This document shows positions 26,557 through 35,310 of a stretch of DNA of 64,000 nucleotides, one piece after another. Below the pieces are notes generated by a model that saw nothing but the letters and a program-made list of their open reading frames with translations, had not been told where the DNA came from and did not search any database. The DNA is from Stenotrophomonas maltophilia (GTDB taxonomy: Bacteria > Pseudomonadota > Gammaproteobacteria > Xanthomonadales > Xanthomonadaceae): the NCBI GenBank assembly GCA_002363385.1, contig DEVL01000004.1, forward strand, positions 69,766 through 133,765, written 5' to 3'. Made by a program: the position numbers and the translations under genes. The first letter of the stretch is position 1, and every line of letters begins with the position of its first letter.

Positions 26557-26581
26557 GTGCCGACCAGCGATCGGCACCTAC
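26557..26581 (-). repeat. REP-like SMAG hairpin overlapping a stop codon
   Basis: On the minus strand: GTAG, then GTGCCGA, a seven-base loop, then TCGGCAC, a perfect seven-base stem. The TAG of the leading GTAG is the stop codon of the lipoprotein gene. It may also serve to end the hisS-lipoprotein message. Confidence 0.75.
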
Positions 26582-26871
26582 CGGCAGCGAACCTCGGCAC
26601 GCAGGGCGCCACTGCGCAGGCATTCGCCGAGTAGGCTGCCCTGGCGACTGGGGAACGACTCCACGGCCTCCAGGGGGCGGGCACCGCCGGGACACTGGTT
26701 CCCGGCCAGCTCGCGCAGGTCGTGCTCAAGCTGTTCCCGATCGATCACATGGCAGCGATCGACCGAGAGCTGGTAATGCCCGGGGCCGATCCGCTTGCTG
26801 TGTCGCACCGGATCGCTCTGGCAGGCCGCGAGCAGGAGCACCATCAGCGCCCCTGCCCCGACCCGCTTCAT
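26578..26871 (-). CDS. Small lipoprotein, unknown function
   Basis: 97 residues. The N terminus is a lipoprotein signal (basic start, LMVLLLAACQSD) with the lipobox cysteine near residue 17. The mature part is hydrophilic with three further cysteines, which might form disulphides in the periplasm. Its ATG overlaps the hisS stop by four bases, so it is made from the hisS message. No family recognised. The stop codon is supplied by a REP-like element, which suggests that the element's insertion may have trimmed the original C terminus. Confidence 0.75.
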   Translation of the reverse strand: MKRVGAGALMVLLLAACQSDPVRHSKRIGPGHYQLSVDRCHVIDREQLEHDLRELAGNQCPGGARPLEAVESFPSRQGSLLGECLRSGALRAEVRCR

Positions 26872-28265
26872 GCCATGGCCTTGGCCTGCTCCAGCTCGAC
26901 CTGCAGCGCGCTGGCCAACTCGTCGCGGGCGACCTCGAACTGCTGCTCGCGCAGCAGATCCTTGACCGCCACCACGCCCCGCGCCAGCTCATCTTCACCG
27001 GCCAGCACGACAAAGCGGATACCCGCCTTGGCCGCGTACTGGAACTGCTTGCCGATCTTCTTCGGCTCCATCTGCACTTCGGCGTTGATGCCCCCCACGC
27101 GCAGGCGGCGGGCGATGTCCAGCGACTCGGGCAGGCCGTTGTCGTCCATCAGGGCCACCAGCGCATGCACGCTGCTGTCTTCGATCCCGGCGATCAGGCC
27201 CGCTTCGCGCAGCTGCCAGAACAGGCGGGTCAGGCCGATGGAGATGCCCACGCCCGGCAGCTTGGACTTGCTGTAGTGGCTGGCCAGGTCTTCGTAACGG
27301 CCGCCGGAGCAGATCGAGCCGATCTGCGGGTGGTCGGTCAGCGTGGTCTCGTAGACGGTGCCGGTGTAGTAATCCAGGCCGCGTGCGATCGAGAAGTTCA
27401 GGCAGTACGCGGTTTCCGGCACGCCCAGCGCCTTGACCAGCTGCAGCACTTCGCGCAGTTCGGCCACGCCCTGCTTGAGCGTTTCGCTGGCGCCGCCGTC
27501 GACCAGCAGCGCGTCCAGCTGCGCCAGCGCGTCGGCATGGCTGCTCGAACGTACCGCCACGAAGGCCAGGATGCGCTCGACCTGCTCGGCCGGGATCGCA
27601 AAGCCCTCACCCACCAGCGTCTCGCGGACGTAGTCGGCGCCGCGCTTGTCCAGCTTGTCCACTTCACGCAGCACGGCCAGCTGGCGCTCGCCATCGGCGA
27701 CGCCCAGGCTTTCGAAGAACCCGCGCATCAGCTTGCGGTTGTTGAGCTGCACCGAGAAATCACCGATGCGCAGCTCCGCGAACACCGCGTGGATGACCGC
27801 CAGCACTTCGGCGTCATAGCGGGTGCTCAGCGCGTCCTTGCCGATCACATCGATGTCGCACTGGTAGAACTCACGGAAGCGGCCACGCTGGGCACGCTCA
27901 CCGCGGTACACGCGCTGCATCTGGTAACGGCGGAACGGGAAGGTCAGGTCGTGTTCGTGCTCGGCAACGTAGCGCGCCAGAGGCACGGTCAGGTCGAAGC
28001 GCAGCGCCAGCTCGGGCAGCGCCTTTTCTTCGGCTTCGGCGGCATTGGCCAGCGCGCCGGTGGACTGCACGAAATACACCTGGCGCTCGGTCTCGCCACC
28101 GGATTTGGTCAGCAGCACATCGGACAGCTCGAACACCGGGGTTTCCACCGGCAGGAACCCGAACCGCTCGTAGTTGCGGCGGATGACGTCCAGCATGCGC
28201 TGGAACGCGATCTGCTCACGCGGCAGCAATTCCATGATGCCGGGCGGCGTACGGGGCTTGATCAC
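26868..28265 (-). CDS. hisS: Histidyl-tRNA synthetase
   Basis: 465 residues from a GTG at 28265 with CAGGAG eight bases upstream; a longer open frame to 28526 lacks support. It is a class II aminoacyl-tRNA synthetase. Visible motifs are RFDLTVPLARY, motif 2 RYQMQRVYRGERAQRGRFRE, FYQCDIDVIG, and the histidine-specific loop ARGLDYYTGTVYE. The C-terminal anticodon-binding domain follows (DNGLPESLDIARRLR onward). The motif-2 wording and length resemble the longer, eukaryote-like HisRS lineage found in some bacteria rather than the 424-residue Escherichia coli form. Confidence 0.95.
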   Translation of the reverse strand: MIKPRTPPGIMELLPREQIAFQRMLDVIRRNYERFGFLPVETPVFELSDVLLTKSGGETERQVYFVQSTGALANAAEAEEKALPELALRFDLTVPLARYVAEHEHDLTFPFRRYQMQRVYRGERAQRGRFREFYQCDIDVIGKDALSTRYDAEVLAVIHAVFAELRIGDFSVQLNNRKLMRGFFESLGVADGERQLAVLREVDKLDKRGADYVRETLVGEGFAIPAEQVERILAFVAVRSSSHADALAQLDALLVDGGASETLKQGVAELREVLQLVKALGVPETAYCLNFSIARGLDYYTGTVYETTLTDHPQIGSICSGGRYEDLASHYSKSKLPGVGISIGLTRLFWQLREAGLIAGIEDSSVHALVALMDDNGLPESLDIARRLRVGGINAEVQMEPKKIGKQFQYAAKAGIRFVVLAGEDELARGVVAVKDLLREQQFEVARDELASALQVELEQAKAMA

Positions 28266-28405
28266 TTGCGGGACTCCTGCGGAAACGGGGGATGAGCGAG
28301 CGGCATATTCTAGCCGCAGCCGGCGCAACGAGCCGCATCCGGGCATCGGGACCGGGCCAATGGCGGCATGACGTATCATAGGCAGGCCCCGCTTGCTGAC
28401 CTGAC

Positions 28406-29167
28406 ATGACCCGGCCCCACTCCGGTACCGCGCTTTCCGCTGTTGAAGACCCCGCCGCCGCCGGCTGCTCGCCCCTGCGCGACTGCCTGCATTGCTCGGT
28501 ACGGCACCTGGCGGTCTGCTCGGCACTGTCGCCGGATGAAGTGCAGGCGCTGGAACGGGTCACCGTGTCACAACCACTGCCGCTGGGGTCCACCCTGGCC
28601 CGTGCCGGTGAGCCGCGCCAACATGTCTATACCATTACCGCCGGTGCACTGCGCCTGGTCCGCACGTTGGCAGACGGCCGTCGCCAGATCAGCGGGTTCG
28701 TGCTGCCTGGCGACTTCCTGGGGTTGAGCGGCAGCGATCACCACCGCTACGACATCGAGGCCATCGCCGACAGTCGCGTCTGCCGCGTGGCCCTGCCGCA
28801 GATGAAAGACCTGCGCTCGCGCTTCCCGCACCTGGAACGCAAGCTGCTGCAGCGTGCCTGCCAGGAACTGGACGCCGCGCAGGATGCCGCGATGGCGCTG
28901 GGCCGGTTGCAGCCGGCCGAGAAGGTCGCCGATTTCCTGCTCCGCCTGGCCGCGCGCGAAGCGCTGCTCGGTGAGCCGGGGCGGCGCGTGACCCTGCCGA
29001 TGGGGCGCGGCGACATCGCCGATCATCTCGGCCTGACCATGGAAACCGTCAGCCGCACCTTCACCAAGCTGCGCCAGCAGGGCCTGATTGCCCTGCCCCA
29101 TCTGAACACCGTCGAGATCCTGGACGAGGCCGGCCTGCAGAAGCTCTCGGCCGACGAGTCGTACTGA
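28406..29167 (+). CDS. FNR/CRP-family regulator with a likely [4Fe-4S] oxygen sensor
   Basis: 253 residues. The N terminus has Cys21, Cys27, Cys30 and Cys38; Cys27-x2-Cys30-x7-Cys38 is the spacing used by the FnrL/FnrN branch, and Cys126 (SRVCRV) corresponds to the fourth ligand Cys122 of FNR. A cyclic-nucleotide-like beta barrel follows, then a helix-turn-helix (GRGDIADHLGLTMETVSRTF) whose recognition helix keeps the Glu-x2-Ser-Arg set that reads TTGAT half-sites. It probably switches genes on when oxygen is low. It is divergent from hisS, 140 bases apart. Confidence 0.9.
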   Translation: MTRPHSGTALSAVEDPAAAGCSPLRDCLHCSVRHLAVCSALSPDEVQALERVTVSQPLPLGSTLARAGEPRQHVYTITAGALRLVRTLADGRRQISGFVLPGDFLGLSGSDHHRYDIEAIADSRVCRVALPQMKDLRSRFPHLERKLLQRACQELDAAQDAAMALGRLQPAEKVADFLLRLAAREALLGEPGRRVTLPMGRGDIADHLGLTMETVSRTFTKLRQQGLIALPHLNTVEILDEAGLQKLSADESY

Positions 29168-29174
29168 CCTCGCC

Positions 29175-30467
29175 TCACCCGCGCAACAACACCTCACGCA
29201 GCGCGCCATACGCCGGTGCACAGGCTTCGGCCTGCGCCGGCCGCTCCAGCAGCGCGGCCAAGGCCGGCGGCACCGCCAACGGCGTCCCGATCAACGGTTC
29301 CACCACCGACTCGAACTTGGCCGGATGCGCTGTCGCCGCGACCGCCCAGTGACCCTGTGCGCCGGCGGCCCGCAGGTGCTCCAGGCGCGCCACCGCCGTC
29401 GCCGTATGCGGGCAGAACACCTCGCCATGCAGATCATGGCGCCGCTTGATCAGTTCGCGGATGGCCGCGTCATCCACCGCTTCGGCAGTGAACGCGCCCC
29501 GCAGTGCCACGTCATCGTCGTTGTAGAGCCAGCGCAGCCGCTCGAAATTGCTCGGCGCGCCCACATCCATCGCGTTGGCGATGGTCGCCACGCTGGTCTG
29601 TGGCTGGTAGGCCTCACCGTCGAAGTAGCGCGGCAGCACATCGTTGGCATTGGTCGCCAGGGCGATATGCCCCAGCGGCAGGCCCATCGCCCGCGCCAGG
29701 ATCGCTGCCATCGCATTGCCGAGGTTGCCGGTCGGAATCACCAGGTTGAGAACGTGCCCGGTCTGCGCCTGATGGACCAGCGCGGCGTGTGCGTAGTAGC
29801 TCATCTGGGGCAGCCAGCGGCCCAGGCTGATGCTGTTGGCCGAGCTCAGCGGCACCGCGTCCTGCAGTTCGCGATCGCCCAGCGCCTGCTTCACCATCGC
29901 TTGGCAATCGTCGAACGATCCAGCAACGCGCAGGGTGTGGATGTTGTCGCCGAAGCACCCCAGCTGATGCGCCTGGCGTGGCGAAACCCGGCCATCGGGG
30001 TACAGCACCACCACCCGGATTCCCGGCTGCCGGTGGAAGGCCGCGGCAACGGCTGCCCCGGTGTCGCCCGAGGTGGCGACCACGATCGTCAGCGGACGCT
30101 CCCGGCCTTCCTGCAGACGGGCAAGACAGGCCGCGAGGAAGCGCGCACCGAAGTCCTTGAACGCAGCCGTCGGCCCATGGAACAGCTCCAGCACATGGTC
30201 ATCGGCGGTCGCCAGGGGGCGCAGTGGCGCATCGAAGTTGAAGGCCTGCTCGCAGAGTTCAGGCAGCACCTGCTCCAGGGCATCGTCATGGAAATACGGG
30301 GCCAGCACGGCTGCAGCCGTCTGCGCGAAAGAACCCTGCGCCGACCAGTGCTGCAGGCGCGGGCGGTGTTCGGGAACATACAGGCCGCCATCCGGGGCAA
30401 GACCCGCGGCAAGTGCCTGGCTGAGCGAGGTGGCGGGAGCAGCGTGACGGGTGGAAACGAACTTCAT
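29175..30467 (-). CDS. thrC: Threonine synthase
   Basis: 430 residues from the ATG at 30467 (MKFVSTRHAAP); the longer frame is rejected because the family starts here. A PLP enzyme that makes threonine from phosphohomoserine. The PLP lysine is Lys104 in GPTAAFKDFGARF, with the phosphate-binding ATSGDTGAAVAAAF following. It is the last gene of the thrABC unit, 31 bases after thrB. Confidence 0.96.
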   Translation of the reverse strand: MKFVSTRHAAPATSLSQALAAGLAPDGGLYVPEHRPRLQHWSAQGSFAQTAAAVLAPYFHDDALEQVLPELCEQAFNFDAPLRPLATADDHVLELFHGPTAAFKDFGARFLAACLARLQEGRERPLTIVVATSGDTGAAVAAAFHRQPGIRVVVLYPDGRVSPRQAHQLGCFGDNIHTLRVAGSFDDCQAMVKQALGDRELQDAVPLSSANSISLGRWLPQMSYYAHAALVHQAQTGHVLNLVIPTGNLGNAMAAILARAMGLPLGHIALATNANDVLPRYFDGEAYQPQTSVATIANAMDVGAPSNFERLRWLYNDDDVALRGAFTAEAVDDAAIRELIKRRHDLHGEVFCPHTATAVARLEHLRAAGAQGHWAVAATAHPAKFESVVEPLIGTPLAVPPALAALLERPAQAEACAPAYGALREVLLRG

Positions 30468-30498
30468 CGGACATCCCAGAGTAGAAAGAGTGGACGCG

Positions 30499-31431
30499 TC
30501 ACAGCAGGCGCGCGGCAGGCGCATTCAAAGGCGACACCCAGCCCTGGCTGTCAAAGCCCGCATCGAGAAATGCCTGCTGGACCGAAGCCTGCGCGGCACG
30601 GGCGACATCACGCTGCTCGAACCAGGCAAACACGCTCGGCCCTGCGCCGGAAATACTGGCCCCCATCGCACCGGCTGCCAGCGCCGCGTCGCGCGCGGCG
30701 ACAAATCCGGTGATCAGACCGGCACGGCGCGGCTCGACCAGTACATCACGCAGCCCGGCTCGGACCAACGCGGCATCGCCGGTGTAGCAGCCACTGAGCA
30801 CCAGCGCCAGATTCGCGCTCTGCGCCACGAACTCGCCCAACGCGTAATGCCCCTGCAGCGCGGCGCGCGCGCGGCGGGTTTCCAGCACCGCCTCGGGATG
30901 CACCAGCAAGCTGTGCCACGCGGCGGGCACCGGCACCGGCACCAAGCGGTCTGCCGTACTCAGTACCAAGCCACCCAGCAGCATTGGCCCGAGGTTGTCG
31001 CCGTGGCGGCCGCCACTGGCCACCGCCTCGCCGGTCAACGCGAACGGATACAGCGCCTCGCGCGACAAGGGCTGCGGTAGCAGCGCATTGGCCGCGACCA
31101 GCGCGGCCACGCACGAGGCGGCCGACCCGCCCATGCCCGAGCCCAGGGCGATGCCCTTGTCGATCTCCACCTCGAAGCCGAACGGCAGATCCAGCGCGGC
31201 ACGCAGCGCGATCAACGCCGCACCGGCGGTGTTGTCCTCGGCCACCAATGGCAGGTCCACCGTGGTGCCGCGGATCGCCTGGATGCGTACGGTAGGCGCC
31301 TGGATGCGCCGCACCGTCACGGTATCGCCAACGCCCTCGATGGCATGGCCAAGGATGTCGAACCCGACCCCCACGTTGCCGACCGAAGCCGGTGCGAACG
31401 CGCGTGCTTCCGTCGTGCTGCCCTCACTCAC
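30499..31431 (-). CDS. thrB: Homoserine kinase (GHMP family)
   Basis: 310 residues from a GTG at 31431 that overlaps the thrA stop. GHMP signatures: FAPASVGNVGVGFDILG at the N terminus, the phosphate loop KGIALGSGMGGSAASCVAAL, and the C-terminal GAMGASISGAGPSVFAWF. It phosphorylates homoserine for thrC. Translation is probably coupled to thrA. Confidence 0.96.
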   Translation of the reverse strand: MSEGSTTEARAFAPASVGNVGVGFDILGHAIEGVGDTVTVRRIQAPTVRIQAIRGTTVDLPLVAEDNTAGAALIALRAALDLPFGFEVEIDKGIALGSGMGGSAASCVAALVAANALLPQPLSREALYPFALTGEAVASGGRHGDNLGPMLLGGLVLSTADRLVPVPVPAAWHSLLVHPEAVLETRRARAALQGHYALGEFVAQSANLALVLSGCYTGDAALVRAGLRDVLVEPRRAGLITGFVAARDAALAAGAMGASISGAGPSVFAWFEQRDVARAAQASVQQAFLDAGFDSQGWVSPLNAPAARLL

Positions 31432-33950
31432 AGGCGCGCTCCCTCGCCGACCGCCACGCGCAGCACATCGGCGAACACACCGGCGGCCGTCACCTCCGGC
31501 CCCGCGCCCGGCCCCTGCACCACCAGCGGGTTGTCGCAGTAGCGGCGGGTGGTGAACTGTACGACGTTGTCGGTCAGGCGCAGGTTGGCGAAGGCATGCC
31601 GGGCCGGCAACGCGACCAGACCGACTTCAGCGCCGTCAGGGGTCAGGCGCGCGACGTAACGCAGGACGGCGCCGTCAGCCTTGGCGACTGCCAAACGCTC
31701 GGCGAACACCGCATCGATCTGCGGCAGACCGGCCATGAAATCGTCCACGCTGGCCTGGCGCAGGGCTTCCGGCACCAGGCTCTCCACGCGCACCTGCTCC
31801 AGGCTGAGCTCCCGGCCCGCCTCACGCGCCAGGATCACCAGCTTGCGCGCGACATCCACGCCGGAGAGATCATCGCGCGGGTCCGGCTCGGTATAGCCCA
31901 TGCCACGCGCCTGGCTGACCAGCTCGGAGAACGGCACCTGGCCGTCGTATTTGTTGAACAGCCACGCCAGCGTGCCGGAGAAAATACCGTCGATGGCCAG
32001 CACCTCATCGCCCGTATCGACCAGATCGCGCAGCGTGGTGATCACCGGCAGGCCCGCACCGACCGTCGCCTCGTAACGGAAGCGCGCGCCACTGCCGGCC
32101 GCTGCCTCGCGGATTGCGTGGTAGCGCTCCAGCGGACCGGCACCGGCCTGTTTGTTCGGGGTGACCACGTGGATGCCGGCGGCCAGCCAGCCGGCATAGC
32201 GGTCGGCCACGTCCGCGCTGCCACTGCAGTCGATGATCAGCGCGTGCGGCAGATGCGCGGAGAGCAGATGCTCCGTGAACGCTTCCAGATCGCTCGGCTG
32301 CGCCGGACCAGACAACGCCGCGCGCCAGTCACCTTTCAGGCCGCGCTCGTCCAGCACCATGCGCGTACGCGAGGCGACCGCGCGCAGACGCAGGTCCACA
32401 TTGGCGCGGCCGAGCAGCTGCACCTGGGCCGCCTGCAGCTGATCGAGCAGCGCCGCACCGACGTTGCCCGGGCCGATCACACCGACCGAGAACGTCTGCG
32501 GCGACAGCCAGAACCAGGCATGCGCCGCGCGCAGGGCCTTGGTCGCATGGCGGCTGTCCACCGCCACGGAGATGTTGCGCTCCGACGAGCCCTGCGCGAT
32601 CGCCAGGATGTTCACCTGCGCGCGGCCCAGCGACTCGAACAGGCGCGCGGCCACGCCGGGTTGGCCGGCCATGCCATCGCCCACCGCGGCCAGCACGCTC
32701 ACGTTGTCGGTCAACTGCACGCGCTGCACCTGGCCCAGGCTCAACTCATGCGCGAACGCCTGCAGCAGCGATTCGCGCGCCCGCACCGCCTCGGCCTGCT
32801 TCACCACGCAGCAGATCGAGTGCTCGGAGGAGCCCTGCGAGATCATCACCACCGACACATGCGCATTGCGCAGCGCCGCGAACACACGCTCGGCCGTGCC
32901 GGGCACGCCGATCAGGCCGGTGCCTTCCAGGTTGATCACGGCCAGGTCCGGACTCAGTGTCAGGCCCTTGATCGGGCCGGACGCGGTGCGTTCGGCGGTG
33001 ATGCGCGTACCGGGATGGTGCGGGTGGAAGGTGTTGCGGATGATGATCGGCAGGCCGCGCTCGATCGCCGGCGACATCGTCTGCGGGTGCACCACCTTCG
33101 CGCCGAAGTAGGCCAGCTCGCAGGCCTCGTCGTAGCTCAGCGCTTCGAGCTGCACCGCCTCGGGCACCACGCGCGGATCGGCCGAGAGCACGCCGTCCAC
33201 ATCGGTCCAGATATGCAGTTCATCGGCATTGAACAACGCGGCGAAGATCGCGCCGGAGTAATCGCTGCCGTTGCGGCCCAGCGTGGTGATGCGGTCCTGG
33301 CGGTCGCGGGCGACAAAGCCGGTGGCCACGATGCGCGATTGCGGGTGCTGCAGGCGCCACTGGGCCAGACGCTCGGCGCTGCGCACCCAGTCCACGTCCA
33401 CGCCCAGTTCGCCGCGCTCGATCACCAGCACCTCGCGCGCGTCCAGCACCGCGCAGTCTTCGCCCAGCGTCTGCAGGTACTTGCCCAGCAACTGGGCCGA
33501 GTACACCTCGCCCATGCCCTGCACGCGGTCCAGCACTTCGGTGGGCAGGCCGCCGATCACCGCCAGCGCACCCAGCACCTCGGCCAACTGGTCAAAGCGC
33601 TGGTCCAGCCATTCCACCGTTGCCCCGGCGTGTTCGCCCAGCAACGCCACTGCGGCGCCACGGTGGCGGGCACGCAGCGCATGCCAGTGCTCGCGCCAGG
33701 CCGACCCGTCTTCCGCCGCCAACGTCGCCACGCCGATCAGTGCATCGGTGACGCCCTTCATCGCCGACACCACGGTGACCTGCGTCGCTTCGTCGCGCGC
33801 CAGCAGCAACTGCGCCACATGGCGATAGCGCTCGGCGTCGGCGACCGACGTGCCACCGAACTTGTGGACCACGGTGGTCACACCGGCACGCGAAGCGACA
33901 GAGGCGGCAGGCTGGGCGGAGGGTGGAGCGGAAGCGGCGACAGAAGACAT
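31428..33950 (-). CDS. thrA: Bifunctional aspartokinase / homoserine dehydrogenase I
   Basis: 840 residues. The aspartokinase domain starts at VHKFGGTSVADAERY and includes ATGFVARD and GRNGSDYSGAIFA. Two ACT-type regulatory segments lie in the middle (around GLTLSPDLAVINLEGTGLIG and VSVLAAVGDGMAG). The homoserine dehydrogenase begins at VGVIGPGNVGAALLD and continues through VTPNKQAGAG and DDLSGVDVARKL. It catalyses steps 1 and 3 of the aspartate-to-threonine path. Threonine feedback is expected from the family. A GAGGT site lies nine bases upstream of the ATG, and the leader upstream carries a threonine/isoleucine-rich peptide. Confidence 0.97.
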   Translation of the reverse strand: MSSVAASAPPSAQPAASVASRAGVTTVVHKFGGTSVADAERYRHVAQLLLARDEATQVTVVSAMKGVTDALIGVATLAAEDGSAWREHWHALRARHRGAAVALLGEHAGATVEWLDQRFDQLAEVLGALAVIGGLPTEVLDRVQGMGEVYSAQLLGKYLQTLGEDCAVLDAREVLVIERGELGVDVDWVRSAERLAQWRLQHPQSRIVATGFVARDRQDRITTLGRNGSDYSGAIFAALFNADELHIWTDVDGVLSADPRVVPEAVQLEALSYDEACELAYFGAKVVHPQTMSPAIERGLPIIIRNTFHPHHPGTRITAERTASGPIKGLTLSPDLAVINLEGTGLIGVPGTAERVFAALRNAHVSVVMISQGSSEHSICCVVKQAEAVRARESLLQAFAHELSLGQVQRVQLTDNVSVLAAVGDGMAGQPGVAARLFESLGRAQVNILAIAQGSSERNISVAVDSRHATKALRAAHAWFWLSPQTFSVGVIGPGNVGAALLDQLQAAQVQLLGRANVDLRLRAVASRTRMVLDERGLKGDWRAALSGPAQPSDLEAFTEHLLSAHLPHALIIDCSGSADVADRYAGWLAAGIHVVTPNKQAGAGPLERYHAIREAAAGSGARFRYEATVGAGLPVITTLRDLVDTGDEVLAIDGIFSGTLAWLFNKYDGQVPFSELVSQARGMGYTEPDPRDDLSGVDVARKLVILAREAGRELSLEQVRVESLVPEALRQASVDDFMAGLPQIDAVFAERLAVAKADGAVLRYVARLTPDGAEVGLVALPARHAFANLRLTDNVVQFTTRRYCDNPLVVQGPGAGPEVTAAGVFADVLRVAVGEGARL

Positions 33951-33953
33951 GCT

Positions 33954-34024
33954 GACCTCGATGGGAGGCCCCGCGTCATATCAGGCTTGAGAGTTTCCCC
34001 GCCACCTGATCTGGGTGCGGGGCC
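33954..34024 (-). promoter_or_regulatory. Threonine-operon attenuator region
   Basis: Between the leader-peptide stop and thrA the RNA can form competing helices: 34024-34013 with 34008-33997 (CCCCGCACC with GGTGGCGGGG), 34010-34005 with 33985-33980 (ATCAGG with CCTGAT), and 34024-34017 with 33974-33967 (GGCCCCGC with GCGGGGCC). A last hairpin pairs GGCCTC (33970-33965) with GAGGTC (33959-33954), the thrA ribosome-binding site. I see no T run that would end a classical terminator, so control may act on translation. Helices were paired by eye only. Confidence 0.55.
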
Positions 34025-34038
34025 GTGGTTTTCGGAAA

Positions 34039-34167
34039 TTACGCGAAGACGACGGGCCGCACCAGGCGAGTGGTGGCGGTGGTAATGATGGTGGTACCGG
34101 TCGACACGGCCTGGCCGCCCGCGGAGGCGGGAAGGATCAGGCTGACGTGGGCGGCGGGGGTGACCAT
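34039..34167 (-). CDS. thrL: Threonine-operon leader peptide, 42 residues
   Basis: An ATG at 34167 opens a 42-residue frame ending in TAA at 34041-34039. Its middle reads STGTTIITTATTRL, with seven threonines and two isoleucines in thirteen residues, exactly the kind of run that makes ribosomes stall when threonyl- or isoleucyl-tRNA is short. It sits 88 bases upstream of thrA, followed by competing RNA hairpins. Threonine-operon leader peptides are established in gamma-proteobacteria; this one is longer than the 21-residue Escherichia coli peptide. The ribosome-binding site is not obvious. Confidence 0.85.
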   Translation of the reverse strand: MVTPAAHVSLILPASAGGQAVSTGTTIITTATTRLVRPVVFA

Positions 34168-34197
34168 GGGCCAAGAAAACTACGCCACCGCCCTGCT

Positions 34198-34203
34198 TGT
34201 CAA
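34198..34203 (-). promoter_or_regulatory. Likely -35 box of the thr operon
   Basis: A perfect TTGACA on the minus strand, about 31 bases upstream of the leader-peptide ATG. The matching -10 is poor; TAGTTT lies fifteen bases downstream and is the best I can offer. Confidence 0.5.
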
Positions 34204-34296
34204 GTGCTGCGCTGCAAAAGATCGCCACACGCCATCTGCACTGATCGTCGGCCAAAAAGTTGCGAATGACACCATCCAGACAGCACAACGCCTGCC

Positions 34297-35244
34297 CTAC
34301 CCCACGTGCTCGGCGACCGCCGCGGGCGGCCGATGCGCGTGCGCGCACATCAGCACGCCCGACACCAGGCAGACGATGGCAACCGTCTCCATCAGCGTCG
34401 GCCAGCGCTGCTGCCAGGCAAAGCCGTAGAGCAAGGCGAACAGGGTTTCGAACACGATCATCTGCCCAGTCAGGGTCAGCGGCAGGTTCCGGCTGGCCCG
34501 GTTCCAGCAGGCATTGCCGAGCAGCGAGGCGACCACCGCCACGCCCGCACTGATCAGCCAGAAATTCAGCCACTCGACCGGCGGATGCACCGTCGCGCTG
34601 GTCAGAAACGCACTCGGCACCAGAACCAGGGCGAGCGCGCCGGTGGTGATGCCCGTCAGCAGCGACCAGTCATGGCCGGACAGATCCGGGCGGCGCGCCA
34701 GCCAGCGGCTGTTGCCGATGGAGTACACCGCCCAGGACAACAACGCGCCGACCGCGCACAGCAGGCCGAGCAACCTGCGCCCGGCCGAGCCCTGCGCGTG
34801 TTCGGCCATCAGGGCTTCATAACCCACCAATGCCACGCCCAGCAGGCAGAGCAGCAGCGCCGGGGCCAGGCGTCGCAGTGGCACCGCACCCTCCTCGCGT
34901 ACGCCGGCCAGGGTCACGACGACGGGAATCAATCCGACGATCAGCGAGGCGGCCGCACCACCGGCCCACTGCACCGCGTTGGCCAACAGCAGGAAGTACA
35001 CCAGGTTGCCGGCCAGACTGAGCCACAGCAGTCCACGCCACTCAGCCCAGCCGAGCCGGTCCTTGAGCTGGCGCCAGCGCGGTGCCAGCAGCACGACAGC
35101 CATCAGACCGTAGACCAGATAGCGACCCGCCGAGAGCTGCACCGCATTGAAGCTGTGCAGCATCGCCGGGGCCAGGAACACCACGCCCCACAGCGCACCG
35201 GCGGCAACGCCGTTGGCGATGCCCACTCCCATTGATCGTTTCAT
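34297..35244 (-). CDS. EamA/DMT-family inner-membrane transporter
   Basis: 315 residues with about ten hydrophobic segments in two EamA repeats (first starting GVAAGALWGVVFL, second around GLLCAVGALLSWAVYSIGN). Such proteins export metabolites or amino acids. It lies on the same strand as and upstream of the thr operon. RhtA, a threonine/homoserine exporter of Escherichia coli, belongs to this superfamily, so threonine export is an attractive but unproven guess. Confidence 0.85.
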   Translation of the reverse strand: MKRSMGVGIANGVAAGALWGVVFLAPAMLHSFNAVQLSAGRYLVYGLMAVVLLAPRWRQLKDRLGWAEWRGLLWLSLAGNLVYFLLLANAVQWAGGAAASLIVGLIPVVVTLAGVREEGAVPLRRLAPALLLCLLGVALVGYEALMAEHAQGSAGRRLLGLLCAVGALLSWAVYSIGNSRWLARRPDLSGHDWSLLTGITTGALALVLVPSAFLTSATVHPPVEWLNFWLISAGVAVVASLLGNACWNRASRNLPLTLTGQMIVFETLFALLYGFAWQQRWPTLMETVAIVCLVSGVLMCAHAHRPPAAVAEHVG

Positions 35245-35310
35245 TGCAGCTCGTGCGTGTGCATTGGCCGCGCAGTGTAGGAGCAGCGCGCGGTGGCGTC
35301 TTGACCGAGG

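Noticed and set aside
28266..28526. Extension of hisS by 87 residues
   Set aside because: Histidyl-tRNA synthetases start at the IKPRTPPG-like stretch, and the GTG at 28265 has a good ribosome-binding site.
31392..34085. An 897-residue open frame on the plus strand opposite thrA/thrB
   Set aside because: Shadow of two well-supported thr genes.
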